Origin: Rodentibacter mrazii
GTDB taxonomy: Bacteria > Pseudomonadota > Gammaproteobacteria > Enterobacterales > Pasteurellaceae
Length of the DNA stretch: 34,542 nt
Assembly (NCBI RefSeq): GCF_001998825.1
Contig: NZ_MLHG01000014.1
Span: forward strand, 1-34,542
Direction of reading: 5' to 3'
Made by a program: the position numbers and the translations under genes. Below, piece by piece: positions 8,195-16,213 of this stretch (position 1 is its first letter; each line of letters begins with the position of its first letter). The notes under the pieces were generated by a model. It did not search any database and was not told the DNA's origin. It saw only the letters and a list, made by a program, of their open reading frames with translations.

Positions 8195-9301
8195 TTAAAA
8201 TTCATCCTCTGAATTTAATTTGTCATCGGCTTGTTCAATATCTTCAGTGAATCCTTGATCAGGATTTGCGATTAACTCGGCTCGTAATTTGTTTTCTAAT
8301 ATCAGGGCTTTTTCAGGGTTGTCTAGTAACCACTTCATTGCATTTGCTTTACCTTGACCTATTTTTTCGTCCTCATAAGAATACCAAGCTCCGGATTTAT
8401 TCACCAATTTGTGCTGAACGCCCAGTTCAATCAATTCGCCTGTTTTAGAAATACCTTCACCATAAAGAATTTGGAACTCTACCTGACGGAATGGCGGCGC
8501 CAATTTATTTTTAACTACTTTTACTTTGGTTTCATTACCAATAATATTTTCACCATCTTTGACCGATCCGGTACGGCGAATATCCAAGCGAACCGAAGCA
8601 TAAAACTTTAGTGCATTCCCACCGGTTGTGGTTTCAGGGTTGCCATAAGAACCGATTTTCATTCGAATTTGGTTAATAAATATAACCAAACAGTTCGCAT
8701 TTTTAATTTGACCGGTTAATTTGCGTAATGCTTGAGACATTAAACGAGCCTGTAATCCCACATGAGAATCCCCCATATCCCCTTCAATTTCGGCTTTGGG
8801 GGTCAGTGCGGCAACGGAATCAACGATAATAAGCTCAACCGCACCTGAACGGACTAAGGCATCACAAATCTCAAGAGCCTGTTCTCCATTATCGGGCTGA
8901 GAGACCAATAGATCTTTAACATTAACTCCTAATTTAGCGGCATAAATCGGATCTAAAGCATGCTCCGCATCAATAAACGCACAGGTTTTACCTGCTTTTT
9001 GAGCCTGAGCGATGACTGAAAGTGTTAATGTTGTTTTACCGGAAGACTCAGGACCAAAGATCTCAACGATACGCCCCATAGGTAAACCACCGATACCTAA
9101 AGCAACATCGAGCCCGGTAGAACCGGTAGAAATAGATTCCACATCAAGTTTTTGATTATCCCCTAACTTCATAATGGAGCCTTTACCGAATTGTTTTTCA
9201 ATTTGCCCCAATGCTGCGGCAAGGGCTTTTTGTTTTTCTTCCGGTGTTGCAGGTGTTGTTGCCGTTGTTTTTCCTTTCTTTTTTTCGTCTTGTGATGCCA
9301 T
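8195..9301 (-). CDS. recA: RecA recombinase
   Basis: RecA forms filaments on single-stranded DNA, drives strand exchange, and triggers LexA cleavage. This 368-residue protein has Walker A GPESSGKT (83-90), the Walker B region [10 protein letters not shown] (157-165) and the strongly conserved block [19 protein letters not shown]. The N-terminus is longer than in E. coli and begins [11 protein letters not shown]. The L2 loop reads [14 protein letters not shown], where most proteobacterial RecA proteins I remember read [15 protein letters not shown], so it is one residue shorter. The start has a good GAGGA ribosome binding site and a LexA box lies 37-56 bases upstream. Confidence 0.97.
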   Translation of the reverse strand: MASQDEKKKGKTTATTPATPEEKQKALAAALGQIEKQFGKGSIMKLGDNQKLDVESISTGSTGLDVALGIGGLPMGRIVEIFGPESSGKTTLTLSVIAQAQKAGKTCAFIDAEHALDPIYAAKLGVNVKDLLVSQPDNGEQALEICDALVRSGAVELIIVDSVAALTPKAEIEGDMGDSHVGLQARLMSQALRKLTGQIKNANCLVIFINQIRMKIGSYGNPETTTGGNALKFYASVRLDIRRTGSVKDGENIIGNETKVKVVKNKLAPPFRQVEFQILYGEGISKTGELIELGVQHKLVNKSGAWYSYEDEKIGQGKANAMKWLLDNPEKALILENKLRAELIANPDQGFTEDIEQADDKLNSEDEF

Positions 9302-9337
9302 TTATTTTTCCTCGTTAAACAAAATTTAGTGCATTAT

Positions 9338-9357
9338 AGCTGTATTAATATACAGTA
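9338..9357 (-). promoter_or_regulatory. LexA (SOS) box upstream of recA
   Basis: CTGT (9340-9343), eight AT bases, then ACAG (9352-9355) form the palindromic SOS box within a 20-base window. It lies 37-56 bases upstream of the recA start, the normal place for LexA control. Confidence 0.9.
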
Positions 9358-9387
9358 TCAAGATTATTTTGGATAATTTTATATAAA

Positions 9388-9418
9388 CTAAAAAAACGCC
9401 AATTTTTGGTTGGCGTTT
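9388..9418 (-). terminator. Terminator after the yqhA-like gene
   Basis: Arms AAACGCCAA (9394-9402) and TTGGCGTTT (9410-9418) pair over 9 bp with a seven-base loop. On the minus strand a T-run follows, so it ends the membrane-protein transcript before the recA promoter. Confidence 0.8.
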
Positions 9419-9442
9419 CTGCAGGAGAAATACGGTTTATTG

Positions 9443-9994
9443 CTAGTGGTTTTTGTGACTGGTGCTGTATAAAATTTTATCGGTGTAAGCTAAGGCAATG
9501 GCTGAAACTAAGAAGCCGAGATGTAAGAAAAGTTGCCACATCATGGTTTTTTCCGGCAAATTGCTGACATTAACGAAAGTTTGCAGCATATGAATGGAAG
9601 AAATCGTGATGATGGACATCGAAAGTTTGACTTTCAATACCGTCGCATTCACATGACTCATCCATTCCGGTTGATCAGGGTGATTACGTGTTCTTAATTT
9701 TGAGACAAAAATTTCATAACCCCCGATGGTAACCATAACCAATAAGTTGGCGATCATCACTACATCAATTAAATTCAACACGGCAAGCATAATAGTGTTG
9801 GAATCCATTTCATTGATGTGAGTGAGTAAATGCCAAAGTGATTTCATAAATTTGTAGGCATAAATCCCTTGTACGGCGACCAAACCAAGATAAATCGGTA
9901 GTTGCAACCAACGGCTGGCAAAAATAATTTTGCTGATAGTACTGGATTGGGCATTGTATTTGGCGTAAGGATCTTGAGGTTTTTGCTGTTCCAT
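9443..9994 (-). CDS. yqhA: YqhA/UPF0114 family inner-membrane protein
   Basis: This 183-residue protein has three or four hydrophobic helices (about residues 25-50, 65-90, 115-140 and 150-172). The segment [31 protein letters not shown] resembles the UPF0114/YqhA family, whose function is unknown to me. The start follows AGGAAAG. It lies between rmuC and recA on the same strand, 78 bases after rmuC, and ends in its own terminator. Confidence 0.8.
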   Translation of the reverse strand: MEQQKPQDPYAKYNAQSSTISKIIFASRWLQLPIYLGLVAVQGIYAYKFMKSLWHLLTHINEMDSNTIMLAVLNLIDVVMIANLLVMVTIGGYEIFVSKLRTRNHPDQPEWMSHVNATVLKVKLSMSIITISSIHMLQTFVNVSNLPEKTMMWQLFLHLGFLVSAIALAYTDKILYSTSHKNH

Positions 9995-10072
9995 TTAACT
10001 TTCCTAAAATATCAGAATAAAAAACCGCAGAAAATAGCAGTTTTTTAGAAAATATCAATAACAAATAGACGT

Positions 10073-11680
10073 TTATTCTTTGTTTTCTTGCGGTATTAAC
10101 GCCAAGCGCGACAAATCCACGCCATTATTTAATAATTCTACGTTTGGCATAGTTTTGTTAGCTTTAGCGGAAAGATCTTTAAAGCGTTCTACTTTGCCAA
10201 CCAAGCCTTGCTGTCCTACCAACGCCGTTACCGTGCTGTTATATTGATTACTCACGGTAGAAAGCGTATTCCCTAGTTTATTGAGGCGCTCAGCCACCAA
10301 ACAAATTTGGTTATAAATCTCACCGGCTTTTTCGGCGATTTCTTTCGCTTCGGCATTACCACGTTCAATTCGCCACAGGTTTGCCACGGTACGCAAAATA
10401 GGCATAAGGGTTGTGTGCGATACCATAATGACATTTTTCTCATAACCGTAATTGAACAAGTTCGGATCTAATTTTAACGCTTCAATATAAGCCGGCTCTA
10501 CCGCAATAAACATCAACACAAAATTCGGGCTACGCATACCAATTAAGTTGCTGTAATCTTTTTTGTGCAAATCATCAATATGATTTTTCAATGCCTTAAT
10601 ATGCTCACGAAGCAGGCGTTCACGCTCAAAATCATCCTCAGAATTGACCGCACTTTCATAGGCGATGAGGGACATTTTGCTGTCGATAATAATGTTTTTG
10701 TCATCAGGGAGGTTTAGGACAAAATCCGGATAATTACGCCCGCCTTGTTCATCTTTAAAATGGGCTTGCGCATGATAATGGACGTTTTCAACTAAGCCGG
10801 CTAGCTGTAAAGCCCGTTCCAACTGCACTTCGCCCCAATTACCAAGGGTTTTCTTTTCACCTTTCAGGGCAGAAGTCAGATTGTTCGCCTCTTGCGACAT
10901 ACTTAGCCCGATTTCCAACACTTTCTTGATTTCCGCCTCTAAACCGGCATTGCCTTTTAGTGATTCCGAGTGAATTTCATTGACACGTTTTTGAAAACCT
11001 TCAATTTGTTCACGAAAAGGTTTAAGCAGCGTTTCCAATGCGGTTTGGTTGGTTTGATTAAAAGATCTGCTTTTTTCATCTAAAATACGGTTGGCGAGAT
11101 TTTGAAATTCAATCCCAAGTTGTTGTTTAGATTGTTCAATATTTTGTTGTTGCTCGGCAAAATGCTTTTCTTTTTCCGCCAAGGTGGTTTTCAAACCGGT
11201 CAGTTCTTGTGAAAGTGCGGTCAATTTTTCCGTTAAATTTTGTTGCTCTTGTTCTTTACGCAAGAGATGGCTCTGGCTTTGCTGTAGTTGGTTTTGTAAG
11301 CTCTCAGCCTGTGCGGAGGCTATGCCAAAACGTTCTTTTAATGCCGTGATTTGTGTGGCGATTTGCTCATAACGAAGTTGTGACTCATCCAATTCTTTAG
11401 AAAGATAGGCGATTTTTTCATCACGTTCGGTCAAGCGAATTTGTAGCCCCTCACTTTCTGTTTGGGCTTTAACGGTTTGCTGTTGCAAAAGATTTTTTTG
11501 TTGATTGAGCAAATCAAAGCGTTCGGCAAGTTGATTAAAATCAAGGTTGGTTTTATTTAAATCTTGTTGTAATTCTTGGGCATCACGCGTACGGCGAGCC
11601 AGTAGAAAACCGAGAACAATTAAAAGAAAAAGCGATATGCCAAGGAGTGTAAGAAAAGAGGGAGTAATCCAAGTTATCAT
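10073..11680 (-). CDS. rmuC: RmuC family DNA recombination protein
   Basis: RmuC is a membrane-anchored protein linked to limiting recombination at inverted repeats. This copy of about 535 residues has one N-terminal membrane helix (about 7-30), a long coiled coil rich in Glu and Gln (about 35-220), and the RmuC nuclease-like domain after about residue 260 (ALKGEKKTLGNWGEVQLERAL, PDFVLNLPDDKNIIIDSKMSL, ANLWRIERGNAEAKEIA). I chose the ATG at 11680, with GAGG upstream; the longer ORF to 11713 adds a poor leader. Two uptake signals lie inside the gene. It borders the restriction island, whose inverted repeats are the kind of DNA RmuC is thought to act on. Confidence 0.9.
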   Translation of the reverse strand: MITWITPSFLTLLGISLFLLIVLGFLLARRTRDAQELQQDLNKTNLDFNQLAERFDLLNQQKNLLQQQTVKAQTESEGLQIRLTERDEKIAYLSKELDESQLRYEQIATQITALKERFGIASAQAESLQNQLQQSQSHLLRKEQEQQNLTEKLTALSQELTGLKTTLAEKEKHFAEQQQNIEQSKQQLGIEFQNLANRILDEKSRSFNQTNQTALETLLKPFREQIEGFQKRVNEIHSESLKGNAGLEAEIKKVLEIGLSMSQEANNLTSALKGEKKTLGNWGEVQLERALQLAGLVENVHYHAQAHFKDEQGGRNYPDFVLNLPDDKNIIIDSKMSLIAYESAVNSEDDFERERLLREHIKALKNHIDDLHKKDYSNLIGMRSPNFVLMFIAVEPAYIEALKLDPNLFNYGYEKNVIMVSHTTLMPILRTVANLWRIERGNAEAKEIAEKAGEIYNQICLVAERLNKLGNTLSTVSNQYNSTVTALVGQQGLVGKVERFKDLSAKANKTMPNVELLNNGVDLSRLALIPQENKE

Positions 11681-11899
11681 AATGAGCCTCAAAATTTTTG
11701 CCAATTTTACCACATTGGATGAGGTCTCTCGAATGGAAAACGATTTAAGTATTGACCTAGCCTTTATTTTGGTAAGTTATGTCTCATATATCCAGTTTGC
11801 TTGTCTATGGTGTAATAAAATTTCATTATTTTTATTTACAATAGCTCCATAATTTAGGGGAAATGCGAATGAATGTTCACGATTGTTTGTAAAAAACTA

Positions 11900-11925
11900 A
11901 CGCTTGGGAACAGAGGAAGTTGGGG
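11900..11925 (+). repeat. R1 repeat, copy 1 (left cassette)
   Basis: This 26-base R1 sequence, from ACGCTTGGG to AGTTGGGG, codes for AWEQRKLG. It is identical in inverted orientation at 13884-13909 and at 16736-16761. Confidence 0.9.
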
Positions 11926-12349
11926 GATTTGGCAAATTTTTCTAAAGGTAGTGGTTATTCAAAATCTGATTTAACTGATTCAGGACACCCAATCATTTTA
12001 TATGGTCAGCTATACACAAATTATCAAACCGAAATTAGTCAGGTTAATACTTTTGTATCAAATGATAATAAAGCGGTAAAAAGCCAAGGTAATGAAGTAA
12101 TTGTTCCTGCCTCAGGTGAGGCGGCTGAAGATATCGCTAGAGCGTCAGCTGTTACAATACAAGGAATTATTATTGGTGGTGATCTAAATATCATTAAAAC
12201 GAATCCAAATATTAATTCCGTATTTTTAGCATTAAGTATTTCAAATGGAAGTCAACAGAAATTATTAGCGTCTAAGGCTCAAGGTAAATCTGTGGTTCAT
12301 CTTCGTAATAATGACTTGAAAGAAGTTCTTCTAACTTATCCCAAAATCC

Positions 12350-12420
12350 AAGAACAACAAAAAATCGGCACATTTTTCACCGCACTTGATCGCTACATCA
12401 CCATTCATCAGCATAAGTGA
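12350..12420 (+). repeat. R2 repeat, copy 1 (left cassette)
   Basis: This 71-base sequence is perfectly identical, in inverted orientation, to 13386-13456. It codes for EQQKIGTFFTALDRYITIHQHK plus the stop, and contains a perfect uptake signal at 12379-12387. Confidence 0.92.
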
Positions 12421-12433
12421 TATTAGCGTAAAG

Positions 12434-13360
12434 TTAGCTTAAGTTTGACAATGAACGCATCACAAGATCAATGTCTCTATTTTCCAATTCTTGAATAATA
12501 TGCAAATAGGTTTTTTGTGTTGTTGTCATATTTGAATGCCCTAATCGTCTGGCAACACTTGCGATAGAAACGCCTGCAAATAATAGCAGTGAGGCATGGG
12601 TATGACGCAAACCATGTAATGAAATAATCGGAACGTTCGCTTTTTTACATCGGCGAGTCAGAATGTCATTCACGGTAGAGTTGAAAATCTTTTGTTTAAC
12701 AAAAATTGGCTGATCTTCAGGTTTACCTTTAATTAAATCAGAAAATTGAATAATAGTTTTCCAGTCAAGCGGAATTTTACGCACAGAGGAACGGTTCTTT
12801 GTGGGTAAAAAGCCGCCTCCCTCTTTATAATTCCAAGTTTTATTAATTGACAATGTTTGATGTGAAAAATCAAAATCTTTCGGAGTAATCGCTAATGCTT
12901 CGGAAAAGCGCATTCCCGTTTTAGCAATCAATAAAATAAACCAATCCCAATTAAGTTCTTTTGTTAAATTTAACTTTGTAATCAGGGTATGTAATTCAAA
13001 TTGGTTTAAATATTTGGGCTTTTTTACCCGTGGTGGGCGACCTTTAATAATAGCCTTTCGAGTGGGATCTCTGCTTAATAACCCCTCATCAACAGCATCT
13101 AAAATTGCTCCTTTTAATTGATGATGAAAATCCATCGTTGTTTGTCGTTCGTGGTAACGGGCATAATCATTGAGTAACTTTTGATAAGTAATGCGATTAA
13201 GATCGCATAATGATAATTTAGGAATCAATCGTTTAAGCCATTCCAGTGTAAGTAAATACTTCGACATCGTCACTTTTCTAATTGCACCCTCTTTATAAAT
13301 ATGAATCCAATGCGAATAGTATTGATGAAATAGCGCTTGCTTTGAAGTTACCTCATTCAT
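12434..13360 (-). CDS. Tyrosine recombinase of the hsdS cassette element
   Basis: This 308-residue protein has a SAM-like N-terminal core-binding domain (about 5-105) and a catalytic domain with a complete active site: R151 (TGMRFSEAL), K188, H249-x-x-R252 (LHGLRHTHAS), H275 (RLGHSN) and nucleophile Y285 (TTTQKTYLHI). It looks like phage- or transposon-type integrases rather than XerC/D. I chose the ATG at 13360 because of an ideal AGGAG; an in-frame extension to 13459 would run through the right cassette. Both R2 copies lie within 30 bases of its ends, so it probably acts on R2, R1 or both. I see no strong promoter of its own, so expression may depend on read-through. Confidence 0.92.
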   Translation of the reverse strand: MNEVTSKQALFHQYYSHWIHIYKEGAIRKVTMSKYLLTLEWLKRLIPKLSLCDLNRITYQKLLNDYARYHERQTTMDFHHQLKGAILDAVDEGLLSRDPTRKAIIKGRPPRVKKPKYLNQFELHTLITKLNLTKELNWDWFILLIAKTGMRFSEALAITPKDFDFSHQTLSINKTWNYKEGGGFLPTKNRSSVRKIPLDWKTIIQFSDLIKGKPEDQPIFVKQKIFNSTVNDILTRRCKKANVPIISLHGLRHTHASLLLFAGVSIASVARRLGHSNMTTTQKTYLHIIQELENRDIDLVMRSLSNLS

Positions 13361-13385
13361 AATGAATCTCCTATAAGAATATATT

Positions 13386-13456
13386 TCACTTATGCTGATG
13401 AATGGTGATGTAGCGATCAAGTGCGGTGAAAAATGTGCCGATTTTTTGTTGTTCTT
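13386..13456 (-). repeat. R2 repeat, copy 2 (right cassette)
   Basis: This is a perfect 71-base inverted partner of 12350-12420, with an uptake signal at 13419-13427. It lies 25 bases upstream of the recombinase start codon. Confidence 0.92.
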
Positions 13457-13955
13457 CATCTAATTTAGGGATAGTCAATTTTGTTTTAAAAAAATCTTCT
13501 GTAGCAATATTTAACAATCCGTGGTTTCTTGCTCCTTCAGCAGCGTGCTTAGAAATTTCTCTGTACCAGTGTGTTGTTTCATAATATTTAGTTAAAAAGT
13601 CACTATTCACATTTATCGGTTTAAATAGAATATAAAGTGTTGATAATACTCCCTTTGGATACGAATCTAATCGCTTAATTGCACCCCATGGAAATCCATT
13701 AGAATAGGATTTGTTATATGCAAATTCACCTTTCTCTATTAAGTAATAGCCTGACACATCCTTACTAGCAACAACCTTATTAAAAAATTCGTTTTGATCC
13801 ACTAAACCATATTGAGCTGAAATAGTTAATGGTAATGTTGATTCTAGGTTTTTATTTTTTCTTGTAATTCGTTGTACCAAATTCCCCAACTTCCTCTGTT
13901 CCCAAGCGTAAGTTCTTTTATCAAAGTGCGGTGAAAATTTACCGATTTTTTCCAC
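13386..13955 (-). CDS. hsdS: Half-length hsdS TRD cassette, right (probably silent)
   Basis: The ORF encodes 189 residues: a 16-residue leader, R1 (AWEQRKLG), a TRD of about 130 residues, and R2 ending in HK and a stop. A full HsdS has two such units plus a helical spacer, so this is a half subunit. The only upstream start is GTG at 13955, which touches the T-run of the hsdM terminator and has no ribosome binding site, so I doubt it is expressed. The leader (EKIGKFSPHFD) is itself a diverged copy of R2, a scar of earlier recombination. If made, half HsdS proteins can sometimes work as dimers. The recombinase gene follows 25 bases downstream. Confidence 0.7.
   Translation of the reverse strand: MEKIGKFSPHFDKRTYAWEQRKLGNLVQRITRKNKNLESTLPLTISAQYGLVDQNEFFNKVVASKDVSGYYLIEKGEFAYNKSYSNGFPWGAIKRLDSYPKGVLSTLYILFKPINVNSDFLTKYYETTHWYREISKHAAEGARNHGLLNIATEDFFKTKLTIPKLDEEQQKIGTFFTALDRYITIHQHK
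13884..13909 (-). repeat. R1 repeat, copy 2 (right cassette)
   Basis: This is an exact 26-base inverted copy of 11900-11925. It marks the outer edge of the predicted invertible unit. Confidence 0.9.
13921..13951 (-). repeat. Diverged R2 remnant at the 5' end of the right cassette
   Basis: The bases encoding EKIGKFSPHFD closely follow the core of R2 (AAAAATCGG, then TTTTCACCGCACTT), including an uptake signal at 13924-13932. It suggests another cassette once lay between hsdM and the present right cassette. Confidence 0.6.
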
Positions 13956-13983
13956 AAAAAAAGAGGCTTTTGGCCTCTTTTTT
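13956..13983 (-). terminator. Strong bidirectional terminator after hsdM
   Basis: AAAAAAGAGGC (13957-13967) and GCCTCTTTTTT (13973-13983) pair over 11 bp with a five-base loop, with A- and T-runs on the two sides. It starts just after the hsdM stop codon and ends at the GTG of the right cassette, so the expressed hsd operon appears to stop here. Confidence 0.85.
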
Positions 13984-13984
13984 G

Positions 13985-15598
13985 TTATGGAAGTTCAATT
14001 CCTAGCAATTTTAGCTGTTCATTGATTTCTTTTTCCAATTGTTTTATTTCTTGCTCATCTTGATTGAGTTGTTTTAGCACCTCGTTAATATCTATTTCTT
14101 CCTCCTCCTCGAACGTATCGACATAACGAGGGATATTGAGGTTGTAGTCATTTTCAATAATCTCTTCAATGGAGGCAACATAGGCATATTTTTCAACGTT
14201 TTGACGTGATTGGTAGGTATCAATAATTTTCTGAACTTGTTCATCGGTCAAACGGTTTTGATTTTTGCCTTTTTCAAAATCTTGGCTTGCGTCAATAAAC
14301 AAAATATCCTTATTTTTACGGTTCTTTTTAAACACCAAAATCGTAGTGGGAATACTTGTTCCATAGAATAAATTCGCCGGTAGACCAATCACTGCATCTA
14401 AATAGTTTCCTTGTGCATTGGTGGTGTTATCGCCAATCAATGCCTTACGGATTTTCCCCTCAGCGGCTCCTCGGAAAAGCACGCCGTGCGGTAGGACAAT
14501 TGCCATGGTGCCTTGCTCGCCTAAGTGGTATAAGCTATGCAAAATAAAGGCAAAGTCTGCTTTTGAGGCTGGTGCTAATACGCCAAAAGGTTGGAAACGG
14601 GCATCTTTTAATTTGCGTTCGTGATTATCCCAGTTGGCAGAATAAGGCGGATTTGCCACCACTGCATCAAAACGGCATAACGGCTGATCAATCCCTTGAG
14701 CATCAATTCCATCCGGCCAATCGCTTTCCAAGGTGTCGGCATTGGAGAGCGTCATATTTTTATAAGAGACACCGTGCATCATCAAATTCATACGCGCAAG
14801 GTTATAAGTGGTAGTGTTCAATTCTTGCCCGTAATATTTAATTGGTTTTGATTTTGGCAATTCGTTCCCTACGGTCAATAGTAACGAACCTGAACCCATT
14901 GTTGGGTCGTAAACCAAGAAATTATCTTGGTTATCTGCCACATCAAGGGTGACTAATTTAGCCAAAATTTTTGAAACTTGGTGAGGCGTATAAAATTCAC
15001 CGCCTTTTTTACCGGCATTGGCGGCAAATTGTCCGATCAAATATTCATAAATTTCACCGAGAATATCACGACCATTGTCGTCTTTATATTCAATCTCATC
15101 CACTAATTTCACAATATTGCCTAAAGATTTTGCGCGTTCATTAGTAGAATTTCCTAAGCGGGAATCTCCTAAATTCAGATCATTAAAGACACCACGAAAA
15201 TCAAGCACCGCCTCTTCATTTAAATTAGCGTTTTGGTTGAAGTTATCGAATAAGGTTTGGTAATCACTTGGCATCACCTCGGCATTATGGATTTTCTGCA
15301 TTAATGAATCCCAAGTATCTTCAGGATTTATGGCATAGCCGAGGCTGGCTGAAATATCTTCTAGATAATCTTGTAATTCTTCACCCGTGGCTTGAGTTAC
15401 ATAAGCCTCATTGACACTTTGCCCCGGTGAAATCTCTAAAATATGATTATCGACCAAATATTGTTCTTGATGTTTTGATAAATAACGATAAAACATAAAG
15501 GCAAGAATATAATTTTTATATTCTGAAGCATCCATTGTGCCACGTAGCTCATTTGCCATTGCCCAAAGTTTACTGGTGATAGTTTGTACATTGCTCAT
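13985..15598 (-). CDS. hsdM: HsdM type I DNA methyltransferase subunit
   Basis: HsdM transfers a methyl group from S-adenosylmethionine to adenine N6 at sites selected by HsdS. This 537-residue protein has the N-terminal HsdM helical domain (about 5-140), SAM-binding motif DPTMGSGSLL (231-240), and catalytic motif IV NPPYS (316-320). The GKKGGEFYTPHQVSKILAKLV segment is typical of the family. The C-terminus is an acidic coiled coil (DEQEIKQLEKEINEQLKLLG) that would pack against the HsdS helices. GAGGAATC precedes the start. It is the last gene before the hsdM terminator and lies 42 bases after fic. I see no simple-sequence repeat tract in the gene. Confidence 0.96.
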   Translation of the reverse strand: MSNVQTITSKLWAMANELRGTMDASEYKNYILAFMFYRYLSKHQEQYLVDNHILEISPGQSVNEAYVTQATGEELQDYLEDISASLGYAINPEDTWDSLMQKIHNAEVMPSDYQTLFDNFNQNANLNEEAVLDFRGVFNDLNLGDSRLGNSTNERAKSLGNIVKLVDEIEYKDDNGRDILGEIYEYLIGQFAANAGKKGGEFYTPHQVSKILAKLVTLDVADNQDNFLVYDPTMGSGSLLLTVGNELPKSKPIKYYGQELNTTTYNLARMNLMMHGVSYKNMTLSNADTLESDWPDGIDAQGIDQPLCRFDAVVANPPYSANWDNHERKLKDARFQPFGVLAPASKADFAFILHSLYHLGEQGTMAIVLPHGVLFRGAAEGKIRKALIGDNTTNAQGNYLDAVIGLPANLFYGTSIPTTILVFKKNRKNKDILFIDASQDFEKGKNQNRLTDEQVQKIIDTYQSRQNVEKYAYVASIEEIIENDYNLNIPRYVDTFEEEEEIDINEVLKQLNQDEQEIKQLEKEINEQLKLLGIELP

Positions 15599-15640
15599 TT
15601 TTGATTCCTCTATTAAAAATTCTGTTTATTTTAACCGCAC

Positions 15641-16204
15641 TTATTCGGCTTGTTCGTAATAATAAGATTGTTCAATCCCTTTCAAGAAAATTTCACGATC
15701 ATCAATGCGATCCGTTAAAGCGTTTTGTAATAAAAAACGGATTTCCAAATCATTAATTGGACTTCGTTCCATGGCTTGTAAATACAATTTTTTATCCACT
15801 TTCTGCCAATCTACGACTTTTTTTAAATTTTTCTTAAAAATTAAATCCAACCAAATACGGGTAGAACGCCCGTTCCCTTCTAAAAACGGATGGATAATAT
15901 TCATTTCAATATATTTTTCAATAATTTGCTCGAAGGTTGATTCAGGCATTTTTTCTACCGCACTTAATGCCGGTTTTAAATAGAGTGCATTGGCAAAGCG
16001 AAAATGCCCTTTGGAAATATTTAATTCACGAATTTCGCCGGCAAAATCATAAAGCCCTTGAAATAAATAGCGGTGAATGTCTTGCAAGCCTTTCGTTGTC
16101 CCAACTTCGACGTGATGAATATCGCCGGAATCATAAAGTCGATAGGCATTTTCTTTGCTTAAACGGTCAATTTCTTTGGTATATTCAATGGAATAGGTCA
16201 TCAT
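15641..16204 (-). CDS. fic: Fic domain AMP-transferase (class III-like)
   Basis: Fic enzymes usually transfer AMP from ATP to a hydroxyl on a target protein. This 187-residue protein carries the complete motif [12 protein letters not shown]: catalytic H105, phosphate-binding G110-N111-G112-R113, and R116. Overall it strongly resembles the small class III Fic protein of Neisseria meningitidis as I remember it ([32 protein letters not shown]). The C-terminal inhibitory helix SYYYE is present (S180, E184), but the next residue is Gln where the motif S/TxxxE(G/N) expects Gly or Asn. It lies between hsdS and hsdM, ten bases after the hsdS stop, with AAGGGAAA before tandem ATGs at 16204 and 16201. 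No separate antitoxin gene is visible, which fits class III. Confidence 0.93.
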   Translation of the reverse strand: MMTYSIEYTKEIDRLSKENAYRLYDSGDIHHVEVGTTKGLQDIHRYLFQGLYDFAGEIRELNISKGHFRFANALYLKPALSAVEKMPESTFEQIIEKYIEMNIIHPFLEGNGRSTRIWLDLIFKKNLKKVVDWQKVDKKLYLQAMERSPINDLEIRFLLQNALTDRIDDREIFLKGIEQSYYYEQAE

Positions 16205-16213
16205 TTTCCCTTA

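Larger units (their letters stand above)
11899..12420 (+). pseudogene. Silent hsdS TRD cassette, left (inverted)
   Basis: The frame encodes one HsdS target-recognition domain with no normal start: an in-frame TAA lies at 11890-11892, just before repeat R1, and no ATG follows. From R1 the translation begins AWEQRKLGDLANFSK, continues through a TRD of about 140 residues, and ends in R2 (EQQKIGTFFTALDRYITIHQ) followed by HK and a stop. The body differs from the three other hsdS TRDs in the island, so it would add a new specificity if moved into an expressed gene. It points opposite to the whole hsd operon and converges on the recombinase gene 13 bases away. I infer a donor cassette, not an expressed gene; a TTG start at 11920 is conceivable. 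Confidence 0.75.
11900..13909. mobile_element. Putative invertible hsdS cassette element with recombinase
   Basis: The unit is nearly symmetrical: R1-TRD-R2, recombinase gene, R2-TRD-R1, with the right half inverted relative to the left. The outer inverted repeats are 26 bp (R1) and the inner ones a perfect 71 bp (R2). Recombination at R1 would swap the two TRDs, and at R2 would flip only the recombinase. It resembles in principle the hsdS-shuffling loci with a tyrosine recombinase known from streptococci. That it inverts is inferred from architecture. Confidence 0.7.

Noticed and set aside
12434-13459. Longer 341-residue recombinase starting at 13459
   Set aside because: The extra 33 residues are R2 sequence read in another frame; the ATG at 13360 has an ideal ribosome binding site.
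14356-14814. Plus-strand ORFs opposite hsdM and many similar antisense frames elsewhere
   Set aside because: They are shadows of real genes, without ribosome binding sites or recognisable motifs.
13985-15598. Phase variation of hsdM by simple-sequence repeats
   Set aside because: I looked for tandem tetra- or pentanucleotide tracts in and before hsdM and saw none.
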